Shown: one piece after another, positions 25,364 to 34,888 of the stretch
Layout of the letters: the number at the start of each line of letters is the position of its first letter
How positions within the stretch are numbered: position 1 is the first letter of the stretch
Assembly (NCBI GenBank): GCA_020637435.1
Contig: JACJVW010000001.1
Span: forward strand, 186,001-250,000
Direction of reading: 5' to 3'
Length of the DNA stretch: 64,000 nt
DNA from: Candidatus Woesearchaeota archaeon
GTDB taxonomy: Archaea; Nanobdellota; Nanobdellia; Woesearchaeales; JACJVW01
The notes under the pieces: generated by a model
The model's database searches: none
Seen by the model: the letters and a program-made list of their open reading frames with translations, nothing else
What the model was told of the DNA's origin: nothing
Made by a program: the position numbers and the translations under genes

Positions 25364-25388
25364 TGATTATTATTATAGAAATCGAAAT

Positions 25389-26690
25389 TTATATCTCGCG
25401 AAGATAACCCCAGTTATGCAGTTTATCGCTGTCTTCGAACCATCGGTTGCCTATATCGTTCCGGTAATACATGTGCGGAACCGAGATCTGCTTGATCCTC
25501 TGGTAAACTTGTGACTGCGCTTGCTTCATCGTCTGGCCGCAGCCGCAGATGACGAGGATGACTCCGCTCTCTCCGGTGACGACCCATTCTCCGTTGACCA
25601 GCTTGATATCCTCAAAATGGACACCCTGCACGTTACCTTTGAAATAGACGATGGAATCTTTTGACTTCACTTCGAAGGTCTCCTTATCCGTGAAAGGGAA
25701 AGGAGGCACGACGATACGCACACCTATCTGGAAACCTGCCTTTGTCTTCAGCTGAGGCTTCTCTCCATTCGCCAGAGCGTTGAAGAAATCGCCTATCGGA
25801 GTGACCATACCCTCTTCCTGGATGATGATTGTGGGGTACCCAAACCTGCTGGTAAATTCTAGCGGATAGATACCTTTGCCGTTAACGATGCAGTTAAGAT
25901 CGATATATCCGACAAATCCCTCCTCAGCAAGCTTCGGTTCCATCTTCTTAAGCGTCAGTGAGAATAGCTTGTTTGGACCTGACCAGAACATAGCAGTGCC
26001 CATCTCGCCTGTTGACGGACCAAGATTTCCTGGAAAAAGTTTCTTGTGCTCAAAATTGACATTGATGGGATAGATGAATTCCTTGCCGTTGAAAAACGCG
26101 CCTACGGCGACCTCTACACCAGTGATACGTTTCTGCAGCTGGAAGGTAGGGATTTTGTCTGCCCAAGCTTTCTTGTAATCCTCAAGCACCTGGATAACAT
26201 CCCTGCCGTCATCCTCCTCGCCGATGAAGAGAAGACCTTTCAGGTTTGCGGCTTCACCGCAGGGTTTCATCACATAGCGGTCGGGCTGGACACGGATGTA
26301 TGTGATTGCTTCATCAAAGTTTGAGAAGATCTTGTAAGGAAGGATATGGACGCCAAGCTTGCGAAGCTCCTCCTGTCCAAACTCACGGTCATCCTCAAGC
26401 TGGTCAGTGTACGGTGTGCCACCGATAACTGCCTTGCCTGCATCCCGAAGCCTCTTTGCAATAGCACCCTGGCCAAGCACATCATCAAACACAATAACGT
26501 CCGCCCAGTCAACATGCGGTTCCCAGGAATCGACCATGTCGATAAAACCGGCACCGACCTCTTTGTCACTTTTCTCCTTGACATAGTACTTCACTTCATG
26601 GCCCTGGAGCTTGATCCTCCAGGCAATATCAGCGATAAGGCTGTCCAGAGTGATGAAGAGAAACTTTCTTGGTGTTGTTGTCATATTCAT
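25389..26690 (-). CDS. PurD-like ATP-grasp ligase
   Basis: 433 residues resembling phosphoribosylamine-glycine ligase: an N-terminal Rossmann-like domain (VDWADVIVFDD), the ATP-grasp segments RYVMKPCGEA and FVGYIDLNCIVNGKGIYPLEFTSRFGYPT, which match the GARS metal/ATP site, and a C-terminal small domain with the GCGQTMKQAQSQVYQRIKQI repeat-like helix. No other purine genes are nearby and the N-terminal nucleotide-binding part is divergent, so glycine ligation in purine synthesis is not certain. TATA TATTTTAAATAC (26709-26720) is 25 nt upstream. Confidence 0.8.
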   Translation of the reverse strand: MNMTTTPRKFLFITLDSLIADIAWRIKLQGHEVKYYVKEKSDKEVGAGFIDMVDSWEPHVDWADVIVFDDVLGQGAIAKRLRDAGKAVIGGTPYTDQLEDDREFGQEELRKLGVHILPYKIFSNFDEAITYIRVQPDRYVMKPCGEAANLKGLLFIGEEDDGRDVIQVLEDYKKAWADKIPTFQLQKRITGVEVAVGAFFNGKEFIYPINVNFEHKKLFPGNLGPSTGEMGTAMFWSGPNKLFSLTLKKMEPKLAEEGFVGYIDLNCIVNGKGIYPLEFTSRFGYPTIIIQEEGMVTPIGDFFNALANGEKPQLKTKAGFQIGVRIVVPPFPFTDKETFEVKSKDSIVYFKGNVQGVHFEDIKLVNGEWVVTGESGVILVICGCGQTMKQAQSQVYQRIKQISVPHMYYRNDIGNRWFEDSDKLHNWGYLREI

Positions 26691-26728
26691 GGCACACGGC
26701 TAAGAGAAACTTGTATTTAAAATAGTAC

Positions 26729-28636
26729 TCAAAATCCGTAGAGAGGGCCGAACTTATCTTTAAGGTAAGAAGTGAAAGCACTCGCATCAAGCGGCGCCCC
26801 GGTTGCCGTCGTGATGATGTCCTCAGCAGATCTCGTCCTGCCGTATCTGTAGACATGTTCGGTGAGCCATACCGTAAAGGGGGTAAAGTCAAGACGCTTC
26901 ATACATGCCCCCATCTGAACCTGCTTTCGCATAGCGGCTGACAATTGTGCGGCATAGATCATACCGATAGCATAGCTGGGAAAATAGCCAAAGTCTCCGG
27001 TCGCCCAATGGATATCTTGCAAAATACCCTCATTGTCATTCCTGGGCTTAAGACCAAAAAGCTCATAGAATCGTTTGTTCCAATAATCCTTCGCTTCCTT
27101 CACCTGCAGTGTGCCGTTGATAAGACCCCTCTCTATCTCATATCTAAGGATAATATGTAGGCAATACGTCAACTCATCTGCATTGACCCGTATGTATGAT
27201 GGCCGGACCTGATTGACCAGTCTAAAGACCTTCTCAGCGGTGTAGCCATGGATATGCCTGCGAAAGACAGAGATATACGCTTCCCAGAATGCTTTGCTCC
27301 TGCAGATGGTATGCTCCCAGAACATAGCCTGAGATTCATCAAGACCATAGCTGGTCGCACCATAGAGAAGAGTATAACCGTACGATGTAGGTAACCCAAG
27401 ACCGTACAGAGCGTGCCCCGCTTCATGAGCCATATTAAAGAATGATTCATCGAACTGCGCATATCTTGTAGCAATTCTCACATCGCCCGGGCCGATGATC
27501 GTCGTGAAAGGATGCTGCGCAAGACTCACAGAAAGCTCATCCTTGCCGATGCCTATTCGCTTAAGTAGGTCATGCACCAGCCGCTCCTGAGACTTGCGGT
27601 CAGCTTTAATATGGTCAGGATGTGTAGGTTTAATCTTTTTGAGCATAGCTGAAAGGTCTGTAGCTAATGGACCGAAGAGTGCATCAAGCTTCTTTGTGTT
27701 CATCCCTTCTTCATATTCCTGCAACAATGCGTCATACGGATTTATGGGATCGATAAGGTTTCCGATACGTCGCTTTATCTCAACCATCCTTTTAAGCGAG
27801 GGTTGAAACAAGGTATAGTCATTCATCTTCCTGGCGTATTTCCAGGATGAGGTCGCCTTGACCACTTCGGAGACTACTCGTCGCACAACACTTGTCGAAA
27901 GTTGTCTCTGACGCTTGTAGACCTTAGACTGCTCAAGGATCATCGTGTTGAAACGATGGCCGTATCTGTCATACGTAGGGATAGGCGCCGCACGAACAAA
28001 CCGGTCATGGATGAGCTGCTGCAGAAGTTCTCCCTGATACTCTCGGGTCTGTGTCCCGTTAGATGGCATGATAGTGTTCTGATCCCAGTCAAGCACAAGC
28101 CATGTACCCTTTAATTGCATGATCTCACGTTGCGTCTTCTGGATCTTGCGAAGACCCTCATCAAGGACAAAACTGCAGAGATATGACTTCTTTCCGCTGC
28201 CCTCCCAATTCTTGTGGATAACAAGTTTTTGGGCGCCAAGTTTAAGCGCAAGCTGCACGGACGTGCCTTCCATGTAGTGACCGCCCACCGCAAGATAACC
28301 TCTTTTCTTAGCCTCTTGCAAGAGATCTTGAAGAAGTGTCTTGCCTATTCCCTGGCCGTGGATAAGTGTCGTAAATGAATAGATGTAGAGAAGGGGTGTA
28401 GGCTCATCTGAAAAACCGTACTCCTTGATCTCATCGGGTGTAAGTGGTGCAGCAAGGATGCCACCTGCAAGCTCCTTATCCGTCGCTTTAAGGTACAATG
28501 CGCTAGGGGTCTTGATAATCTCCAAAACATCCGACTTTGAACTGCGAAGCGCTGGCTCATACTGCGCTTCTAAAAGAAGAAGGCCGCCAAGCTCCTTCTC
28601 AAGAGCAGGACCCTCAACACAATCGATACGCACCAT
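26729..28636 (-). CDS. GNAT acetyltransferase fused to M32 carboxypeptidase
   Basis: Two domains in one 635-residue chain. Residues 1-160: GNAT fold with acetyl-CoA loop HGQGIGKTLLQDLLQEAKKRG and a final beta strand. Residues about 165-635: M32 (Taq-type) metallocarboxypeptidase with MAHEAGHALYGLG (HExxH zinc site), the downstream ligand region GLDESQAMFWEH, and YxRVNADELTY, a family signature. M32 enzymes are usually near 500 residues without a GNAT part. The start is the ATG at 28636; TATA TATTTAATCC lies about 28 nt upstream. Possible link: trimming and acetylation of peptides (inference). Confidence 0.88.
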   Translation of the reverse strand: MVRIDCVEGPALEKELGGLLLLEAQYEPALRSSKSDVLEIIKTPSALYLKATDKELAGGILAAPLTPDEIKEYGFSDEPTPLLYIYSFTTLIHGQGIGKTLLQDLLQEAKKRGYLAVGGHYMEGTSVQLALKLGAQKLVIHKNWEGSGKKSYLCSFVLDEGLRKIQKTQREIMQLKGTWLVLDWDQNTIMPSNGTQTREYQGELLQQLIHDRFVRAAPIPTYDRYGHRFNTMILEQSKVYKRQRQLSTSVVRRVVSEVVKATSSWKYARKMNDYTLFQPSLKRMVEIKRRIGNLIDPINPYDALLQEYEEGMNTKKLDALFGPLATDLSAMLKKIKPTHPDHIKADRKSQERLVHDLLKRIGIGKDELSVSLAQHPFTTIIGPGDVRIATRYAQFDESFFNMAHEAGHALYGLGLPTSYGYTLLYGATSYGLDESQAMFWEHTICRSKAFWEAYISVFRRHIHGYTAEKVFRLVNQVRPSYIRVNADELTYCLHIILRYEIERGLINGTLQVKEAKDYWNKRFYELFGLKPRNDNEGILQDIHWATGDFGYFPSYAIGMIYAAQLSAAMRKQVQMGACMKRLDFTPFTVWLTEHVYRYGRTRSAEDIITTATGAPLDASAFTSYLKDKFGPLYGF

Positions 28637-28736
28637 ACATGCACACAAAGAATAGGGGGATTAAATACCTATGTATTCATACACATAAGTCATGGATAGC
28701 TAAGTACCAGATATTTGAGAAGAATAGGATGGCTAT

Positions 28737-29354
28737 CTAGACTTCTGAAAGCCGGGTGAGCACAGCGACACCTTGCCCTACATAAATACCAGTAATGACT
28801 CCTATAAGATCCAACTCTTTGGTATATACAGGTGCTCCTGAATGACCCTCAGAGAGATCGAATGTCATTGCCCGTTGCCAATCCTGAGTAAGACGCTCGC
28901 CACTAAATGTCCCAAAATGCTTAAGCACATCCTCAAGAATAACCGGCACAACGTTTCTCCTAGTACCATTAAGAGCTCTCTCTACAGTGCTTTGATTTTC
29001 ATACACCATAATCTGAGCGACACCCACATCAGATACAATCCGCTGGTCGACAAAAGGTAAACCCTCTCCTGCAAGGTATGCGACATCCTTCTCTGGATAC
29101 CGCTCATCAACTTCTACCATCGTAAGATAATTCTTTGAAGGATGATAAGCGCCATAGGTCAAGGAGCCATCAACAACATGATCAGCCGTAACTAGTCGTG
29201 AACCTATGGACGCTCCATGACCATATTCAAGATAATCCCCGTCCATCCTGAAAATAATCCATGGAAAATGGTCTACAGAAAGTTCTTTTGCTGCTCCTAT
29301 GTACGGATACGCCATAAGCGCCAAACCCGCCTTAAGAAAATCTCTTCGGTTCAT
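28737..29354 (-). CDS. Tat-exported trypsin-like serine protease
   Basis: 205 residues. The N-terminus MNRRDFLKAGLALMAYPY is a twin-arginine signal. The mature part shows the chymotrypsin-fold triad motifs: VTADHVVDG (His), EKDVAYL (Asp) and EGHSGAPVY (Ser), in the right order and spacing for a small protease of the DegP/V8 type without a PDZ domain. It is likely folded before export and active outside the membrane. Single gene. Confidence 0.84.
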   Translation of the reverse strand: MNRRDFLKAGLALMAYPYIGAAKELSVDHFPWIIFRMDGDYLEYGHGASIGSRLVTADHVVDGSLTYGAYHPSKNYLTMVEVDERYPEKDVAYLAGEGLPFVDQRIVSDVGVAQIMVYENQSTVERALNGTRRNVVPVILEDVLKHFGTFSGERLTQDWQRAMTFDLSEGHSGAPVYTKELDLIGVITGIYVGQGVAVLTRLSEV

Positions 29355-29405
29355 AGAATAAGGAGAATGAAAATGAATTTATAAATAAATCAGAAAAAAA
29401 GGGTT

Positions 29406-31241
29406 TTACTCACACTCGACGAATTCGTTCTCAACAATTTCGCAAGTGCTACCCTGCCATTCCTGCGTACCGGTGAATTTGCCCTTGACCGTGTACCCTT
29501 CTTTATAGCGGTCCACTGTGCCGTCTTCATGGTACGTGATATGCACACCATTCATCTCACCATCGACATAATCGATCTCCATCTTTTTATTGCCGTTGTG
29601 ATACCAGAATTCAGTCCAATGCCCGTTTTGGACACCTAGTTTCCAGCTCTTGATGAATGTCAATTGTCCGGTCTTATACCAGGTACGTTCTTCGCCGTCG
29701 AGTTTGCCATGGACATAGTTCCTTTGCGAAATGAGAGTATCATCGTCCCACTCTTTATACGTGCCATGCATTTCTCCGTCTTCATCGGTAGAGAACTCTT
29801 TCTTTTTCGTGCCATCCTTATTATAGTACACTTGCGGTCCGTATTTCTCGCCGTTCCCGTCCCAGCATTCCACCTGCTGTAGCTGCGTCTTCTCAGTATC
29901 GTAGTATTTGTAGTAAGGTCCTATTTGACTGCCCGATGAAGCCTTAAACCACAATGCCTTTGGCACATCCATCCGTTTAGCCTCCGCAGGTACTGATGTA
30001 GGACAACCACCTGCTTCAGCAAATTGCGCGTAAGCTTCCTGTTCCTCAGGAATCACTTCAAGAGCCGCATCCTCATGTAATTCACCATCCTGCAATTCAT
30101 CTTCTACTATTGGTCCATTTCCCTGCGGTTCTGGCACAGGGGCATAAGGATTGCTGGATGACGTGCTTCCTTTGCATGAGCTTAGTTCTTTTCCGCTCAA
30201 ACCCATCTGCTCACAGCAAAGTTCCCTGCTCTGGACTTTTTGACATTCCTTAGTATCTTTTGACACCATGGCACGACAGATACCCCGCAAGTCCTGATTG
30301 CGGATCTCCGAGCAGCCTGATAAGTGTTCAGCCTGGACGGACGCTGCCGTCATGCACATCTCTCTTTGAGTTCCAGTTAAGTCGCTGCAAAGATGCGCAT
30401 AGCGTATCCACAAATACCTGTTGCATAATTCCTGCTCTCTTCCGCTCGTCTTGCTCTGATAGTCTGTGCAATGCTTAATATTGTTCTCCATTATTGCCCT
30501 GCATGCGTAAGTCATAGGTTCGATCTCGCGGCCTTCGGTAAATGAGTCGCAGATGTCCTCGCTGAACAGATGCGGATATTTCGCAAATATAACAAACATA
30601 CAGGCTCTTTTTTGCAGACCATCATACTTCTCGCAAGCAGCAAGTTCTTGCGTAACTTCAAAATCTTGCAGCCGTACAAGAATTTCACCAAGCGTCACTG
30701 ATGCCCCAATATTCTTGCCTATATCGACCGCTTCACCGAATTTGCCGTCTGCGAAAGCTAGAGCGGTAGCTTTGCCGCCTTCAAACAAAGCGGTGTTCTT
30801 TACTTGAGCAGTGACGGTCTTAATCACATTATCCACAAAGAACTTCACCTCAGGATCTTCCTCGATAACTTCATACTCGTTGGTAGAGAATTCGATATCA
30901 TCAACATGCGCCGCAAAAGACTTGGGAAATACTGCGACGTACTCACCCTCGCCTGAAAACTCATAGCTTACCATTCCGTCAACCGCATCCTCGCTGACCT
31001 CAAAAGTAATGGTCTTCTGCACTTCAAGCCGTTCTATCTTCTCCTTGGGAAAAACATACGTGACCTCATTCCCCTCAACTTCCAACTCATCAAGTGTCAC
31101 CACTTCTTCGTCTACGTTCAGAGGAATTTCTTCTATAGTGCTCTGAGAAACATCATCTGTTAGTGTAGCAATTTCCGGTTCGCCGCAACCGACTAAAACT
31201 AGCGCCACAAGTAGTAGTATGTGTAGCATTTCAGGTCGCAT
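29406..31241 (-). CDS. Lipoprotein with Cys-rich helical region and MORN-like repeats
   Basis: 611 residues. Signal peptide with a lipobox-like LVGC at 16-19. A beta-rich domain follows to about 200, then a helical region with regularly spaced Cys (CEKYDGLQKRACMFV, CRAIMENNIKHC, CTDYQSKTSGREQELC), a low-complexity acidic linker, and from about 470 a series of repeats of the 'YHNGNKKMEIDYVDGEMNG' type, resembling the MORN-variant repeats of surface proteins. Function unknown; it is probably anchored outside the membrane. Confidence 0.75.
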   Translation of the reverse strand: MRPEMLHILLLVALVLVGCGEPEIATLTDDVSQSTIEEIPLNVDEEVVTLDELEVEGNEVTYVFPKEKIERLEVQKTITFEVSEDAVDGMVSYEFSGEGEYVAVFPKSFAAHVDDIEFSTNEYEVIEEDPEVKFFVDNVIKTVTAQVKNTALFEGGKATALAFADGKFGEAVDIGKNIGASVTLGEILVRLQDFEVTQELAACEKYDGLQKRACMFVIFAKYPHLFSEDICDSFTEGREIEPMTYACRAIMENNIKHCTDYQSKTSGREQELCNRYLWIRYAHLCSDLTGTQREMCMTAASVQAEHLSGCSEIRNQDLRGICRAMVSKDTKECQKVQSRELCCEQMGLSGKELSSCKGSTSSSNPYAPVPEPQGNGPIVEDELQDGELHEDAALEVIPEEQEAYAQFAEAGGCPTSVPAEAKRMDVPKALWFKASSGSQIGPYYKYYDTEKTQLQQVECWDGNGEKYGPQVYYNKDGTKKKEFSTDEDGEMHGTYKEWDDDTLISQRNYVHGKLDGEERTWYKTGQLTFIKSWKLGVQNGHWTEFWYHNGNKKMEIDYVDGEMNGVHITYHEDGTVDRYKEGYTVKGKFTGTQEWQGSTCEIVENEFVECE

Positions 31242-31296
31242 AGTAGAAAGATGTTATCATTTAAGAATATATCCTAGAATATATACTATGCAATAC

Positions 31297-31644
31297 TCAG
31301 TCATCGATACTGAACCGTTCTTCACTGAGCTTATCAAGCATGATCTCATAGCCCTCAAGACATGCCTCAATCTCTTCCTTATAGATCTCGAACTCCCTGT
31401 CCTCAAGCTCCGTATCAGATACCAATGTGAGTACAAGATCACGCGTGTCGATGCTGACCGTAAAATCGCCCTTGCTCATCCTCCCCTCTATCTCTTTGGC
31501 AACCTGTCGGTACTCTTCCTTCGTCAGTTCCTTCTCATCCTTGATAATCTTCAGATTATAGTCCACTTCATCGACTTCAACCATGTAGGAAGATTTAAGG
31601 GATTCCGCATTTATATGTCTTGTGACGTTCTCTATCGTAATCAT
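31297..31644 (-). CDS. Hypothetical acidic protein
   Basis: 115 residues from the ATG at 31644, preferred over an upstream GTG. It is rich in Glu/Asp with two beta strands (MITIENVTRH; DFTVSIDTRDLVLTLVSD) flanking helices. No membrane segment, cysteine or recognised motif. The opposing plus-strand frame has unlikely composition. A TATA-like element near 31668-31678 is about 28 nt upstream. Confidence 0.55.
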   Translation of the reverse strand: MITIENVTRHINAESLKSSYMVEVDEVDYNLKIIKDEKELTKEEYRQVAKEIEGRMSKGDFTVSIDTRDLVLTLVSDTELEDREFEIYKEEIEACLEGYEIMLDKLSEERFSIDD

Positions 31645-31814
31645 CAGCTTGAATAAATACACTTATGCCAAAATACACCGGAAAAACAATGAATCGTCCA
31701 AGTTTCAGCATTGACCAACAATCTCAACAAGTACTGACAAAATAGCCAAGAAGTGACTTATCGTCCACTTCATTTATTAATGAGTTTTAATACTTGACCA
31801 TACAGGTGATAACA

Positions 31815-32939
31815 ATGAAGAAAGTATTCACATTATTGATGATACTTATGCTCGCCACACCAATGGCACTTGCAAAAGGACCGCAGGGTGGCATGGCAGG
31901 TACATACAACTACCCAATAGACGGCACAGCGGAACTCTCAGAAGCTGAGATTGATGGTCTGCTGTTGATGAGAGAAGAAGAAAAGCTTGCGCGCGACGTC
32001 TACCTAACGCTATATGACAAATGGAATATGCAGATATTCTCCAACATTGCAAGCTCAGAACAGACCCATACTGATGCGGTTAAACGTCTGCTTGACGCGT
32101 ATGATATCGAAGACCCGGTGACCTCTGATGGCCGCGGAGTCTACCAAAACGAAGACCTTGAAGCATTGTATGACGCTTTGGTCGAACAAGGTTCCACCTC
32201 ACTTCTTGATGCGCTCATCGTAGGAGCAACTGTCGAAGACCTTGACATCAAAGACCTCGCTGACCTGCTTGCAGCAACGGACAACAATGACCTTATTCAG
32301 GTATATACAAACTTGCAGAAAGGGTCGCGAAACCATATCAGGTCCTTCATTAAGCAAATCGAAGCACAGGGTGGTTCCTATGAAGCACAGTACATCTCAA
32401 GCGCTGAACTTTCCGCAATCCTTGGAGGCAGCCAGGAAACAGGGCCACTGCTTACAGACGAAAGCGACATCAACCACACCGCTCTTGGCCGGATGCTGCA
32501 GCGAGGCAAGTCAGAAAGGGGCATGAACAACTACCAGAACACCATGGGTAAAGGCCTTGGTGTTGGTGGCGTCATCGATGACCTAAAGATGATGAATTCC
32601 TACACTGACAGCTCACTAGGCCAGCGTGTCTCTTCCTTCGCGTCACAGTATCAGAGCTCCTACCAGCGCTCACTGCAGTATGAACAGCAGATGCAGCAGC
32701 GAAGCTCCGTCTCCAGATTCTTCTTTGGCGGTGACAGGCAAGGTGCACAACAGCTTCAGGAACAGGTTCAGCAGCAAAACAGATTGATTCAGGACCTTGA
32801 AGCTGACCTTGATGAGGCGGACGAAAGTGAAGCAACAGTGGTGCGCCAGCAGCTCCAGCAGATGAAGCAGGAGCAAAACAGGCTGGATGCTCTTGCTAAA
32901 CAGGAAGAGCAGAAAAAAGGCCTCTTTCGTTGGTGGTAA
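31815..32939 (+). CDS. Exported DUF2202 (ferritin-like) protein with Gln-rich coiled-coil tail
   Basis: 374 residues from the ATG at 31815, with signal peptide MKKVFTLLMILMLATPMALA. Residues about 30-200 form the DUF2202 domain, a ferritin-like helical bundle with REEEKLARDVYLTLYDKW and SSEQTHTDAVKRLL, whose Glu/His pairs suggest a di-metal site. The tail is Ser/Gln-rich and ends in a coiled coil (LQEQVQQQNRLIQDLEADLDEA). GGTGAT at 31804-31809 is a good Shine-Dalgarno sequence. Function of DUF2202 is not established. Confidence 0.85.
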   Translation: MKKVFTLLMILMLATPMALAKGPQGGMAGTYNYPIDGTAELSEAEIDGLLLMREEEKLARDVYLTLYDKWNMQIFSNIASSEQTHTDAVKRLLDAYDIEDPVTSDGRGVYQNEDLEALYDALVEQGSTSLLDALIVGATVEDLDIKDLADLLAATDNNDLIQVYTNLQKGSRNHIRSFIKQIEAQGGSYEAQYISSAELSAILGGSQETGPLLTDESDINHTALGRMLQRGKSERGMNNYQNTMGKGLGVGGVIDDLKMMNSYTDSSLGQRVSSFASQYQSSYQRSLQYEQQMQQRSSVSRFFFGGDRQGAQQLQEQVQQQNRLIQDLEADLDEADESEATVVRQQLQQMKQEQNRLDALAKQEEQKKGLFRWW

Positions 32940-33001
32940 ACCGCAATATTTTCAATTTTTTTTACTCAATTCTTTTTAATTAATCCAATCGCCCCTCATG
33001 C

Positions 33002-33172
33002 ATGACACCACGCACCCTCCTTTTCGTCCTTGGATGCTTTCTTATCACAGTGCACTATGCGCTCATCTTCGCATCAGCCCATATGCACATTGACGAAGAC
33101 TACATAGAACGTTCCCACGAATTGCTCAAATACGTAATCGCCGCATGGATAGGCTCTGTCATCGGCGGATAA
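33002..33172 (+). CDS. Small predicted membrane protein (56 aa)
   Basis: 56 residues with two hydrophobic helices (LLFVLGCFLITVHYALIFA and LLKYVIAAWIGSVIGG) joined by an acidic His-containing loop (HMHIDEDYIERSHE). TTTTTAATTAA (about 32972-32982) lies 25 nt upstream of the ATG. Too short for a family call; the promoter spacing and amphipathic layout support a real gene. Confidence 0.55.
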   Translation: MTPRTLLFVLGCFLITVHYALIFASAHMHIDEDYIERSHELLKYVIAAWIGSVIGG

Positions 33173-33232
33173 AGCACGAGAACTGCAATAAGGCAGCAAA
33201 ATATATAAGCCATGAAAAGATTATGGAAAACT

Positions 33233-33973
33233 ATGGCAGACAGATACCTTTCAGATACAACCGCTTTCAACAATTACGCTAAAGCATTTGACCTCACCTT
33301 CTCAAATTTCGTACCCCTAGTAGTAATGGTACTTATTATCGTGGCGTTTGAAACAGTCAATTCCTTCATTCCATTCATCAACCTATTCATAACATTGCTC
33401 ATCACCACGCCACTTCAATATGGTATGGCAGGAGCCTATCTTAAAGCAGCCCGGGAAGAAAAGTTCGAGATTGCCAATATGTTTGACGGGTTTAAGGAGA
33501 ACTACGGTAACATTGTGCTTGCTGGCCTCCTAACAACAATATTCATCATACTTGGATTCATACTGCTCATCATACCAGGAATTATCCTGACGATAAGATT
33601 ATGCATGGTTCCGTATCTTCTGATGGATAAGAAAATGGAAGCCATGGACGCCATCAAAGGCAGCTGGAATATGACCAGAGGCTACAGTTGGACCATCTTC
33701 GGGATGTGGTTTATCGCAATCCTTATCGCCATCCTAGGCCTCATCGCTATGCTTGTAGGTTTTTTTGTGAGCATCGCCATAATCACGGCAGCCAATGCAG
33801 TCCTCTATAACGCAGTACTCAGAAAAAAGGAAGGCACAATCAGGATAACCAAAAAGACAGACGAACCTGTAAAGAGTCTTCCTGCCAAAAAAGCACCAAT
33901 AAAAAAAGCTATTGTTAAAACACCGACTAAGAAAGTCCCTGTGAAAAAGAAGGTAACTACAAAGAGAAAGTGA
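33233..33973 (+). CDS. Polytopic membrane protein with Lys/Pro-rich tail
   Basis: 246 residues from the ATG at 33233, chosen because TATA AATATATAAG (33200-33209) is 27 nt upstream; the ATG at 33212 would be only 8 nt away. It has five to six membrane helices and a conserved-looking MDAIKGSWNMTRGYSWTIFG segment, as in DUF975/GDPD membrane-domain-like proteins. The last 45 residues are a basic tail (PAKKAPIKKAI ...), probably disordered and cytoplasmic. It overlaps the pyrophosphatase start by 4 nt. Confidence 0.72.
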   Translation: MADRYLSDTTAFNNYAKAFDLTFSNFVPLVVMVLIIVAFETVNSFIPFINLFITLLITTPLQYGMAGAYLKAAREEKFEIANMFDGFKENYGNIVLAGLLTTIFIILGFILLIIPGIILTIRLCMVPYLLMDKKMEAMDAIKGSWNMTRGYSWTIFGMWFIAILIAILGLIAMLVGFFVSIAIITAANAVLYNAVLRKKEGTIRITKKTDEPVKSLPAKKAPIKKAIVKTPTKKVPVKKKVTTKRK

Positions 33974-34329
33974 CTACGTACAACGAGATTACGTCACTCA
34001 TCGGCACAAAGGTCACCATGAAGGTCGACCGGCCCCTTGGTGCCAAGCACCCCAAATGGAATTATGTCTACCCCATCAACTACGGCTTTATCCCTGGCAT
34101 CAAGGCTCCCGATGGCGAAGACCTCGACGCATATCTGCTCGGAGTCGACCAACCGGTACACGAGTACACTGCCACCTGCATTGCCATTGCTCATCGTGAA
34201 GACGATGATGACGACAAACTCATTCTCGCAGACAAAGACTATGCGGATGAAGAGATTATGCAAGCGATTCATTTCCAGGAGAAATACTTCAAGACAAAGA
34301 TTATGCGTCAATCATACACCTTATCATGA
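33970..34329 (+). CDS. Inorganic pyrophosphatase-like protein (short)
   Basis: 119 residues, starting at GTG in a GTGA overlap with the previous stop. VDRPLGAKHP, YPINYGFIPG and DGEDLDAYLLGV are signature segments of a small branch of family I pyrophosphatases; DGEDLDAY contains the Mg-binding Asp residues. It is shorter than canonical enzymes (about 170). It would hydrolyse PPi in the cytoplasm. Its end overlaps the convergent toxin gene by 22 nt, and the last few codons may have been altered by that junction. Confidence 0.82.
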   Translation: MTTYNEITSLIGTKVTMKVDRPLGAKHPKWNYVYPINYGFIPGIKAPDGEDLDAYLLGVDQPVHEYTATCIAIAHREDDDDDKLILADKDYADEEIMQAIHFQEKYFKTKIMRQSYTLS

Positions 34330-34571
34330 TGTTCAAATTCTAGAAGACGAACAATCTGCATGTCAGAATCAACTTCATATACCAGTACAAAGTGCGTATC
34401 AATATGAACACGAAAAGCTCCCTTCAGATCACCCTTTAGTCGCTTATACCTGTAAGGATTCTCACATATTTCAGTAAGCTTTTTCTGCAATACAATAATC
34501 TGTGTTGGATTCTTCCTAGCTAGTTTAAAGAATTTCTTGTCGAGTTTCTCAGGTATCTCAATCTCGTACAT
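34308..34571 (-). CDS. RelE/ParE-type toxin
   Basis: 87 residues with the RelE/YafQ fold pattern: N-terminal strand and helices (LDKKFFKLARKNPTQIIVLQKKLTEICENPY), then KRLKGDLKGAFRVHIDTHFVLVYEV and a short basic/His end (FEHHDKVYD). Such toxins cleave mRNA on the ribosome; the terminal Tyr and the Arg/His residues fit catalysis but are not verified. It is encoded downstream of its RHH antitoxin, overlapping by 14 nt. Confidence 0.87.
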   Translation of the reverse strand: MYEIEIPEKLDKKFFKLARKNPTQIIVLQKKLTEICENPYRYKRLKGDLKGAFRVHIDTHFVLVYEVDSDMQIVRLLEFEHHDKVYD

Positions 34572-34785
34572 ATCTATCCGCCAAAGACCCTTTGATCTTG
34601 ACGAACTTTCCTTTCCGGATGGTCTCTAGTCTGTCCAAAAATTCCTGCCTCACCTTTGGCTCATCCTCAACTTGCGTACGCATGAACATATCAACCTGCT
34701 TGCTCATACTCAGTCCAAGGTCCTTGCAGTACGCTGAGAACTTCCGATACACTTCCTCATCCACATTGAATGTCTTGATGACCAT
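34558..34785 (-). CDS. Ribbon-helix-helix antitoxin
   Basis: 75 residues. The first 45 form a ribbon-helix-helix (VIKTFNVDEEVYRKFSAYCKDLG, then SMSKQVDMFMRTQ); the tail wraps the toxin in related pairs. It is probably autoregulatory: the palindrome GTTATATAAC and a half-site GTTATAC lie just upstream of the start (34787-34806). Confidence 0.85.
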   Translation of the reverse strand: MVIKTFNVDEEVYRKFSAYCKDLGLSMSKQVDMFMRTQVEDEPKVRQEFLDRLETIRKGKFVKIKGSLADRYVRD

Positions 34786-34786
34786 A

Positions 34787-34806
34787 GTTATACAAAGTTA
34801 TATAAC
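34787..34806. promoter_or_regulatory. Probable operator of the RelE/RHH toxin-antitoxin pair
   Basis: GTTATAC (34787-34793) and the perfect palindrome GTTATATAAC (34797-34806) lie between the TATA-like TTTAAATAAT and the antitoxin ATG. Confidence 0.5.
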
Positions 34807-34888
34807 ATTATTTAAAGTTTGTCATAGATCTGGTAACATTCGAAATGAGTGTATTTAAATGAACATCTCAACCAAGCTTGAAAACTAT

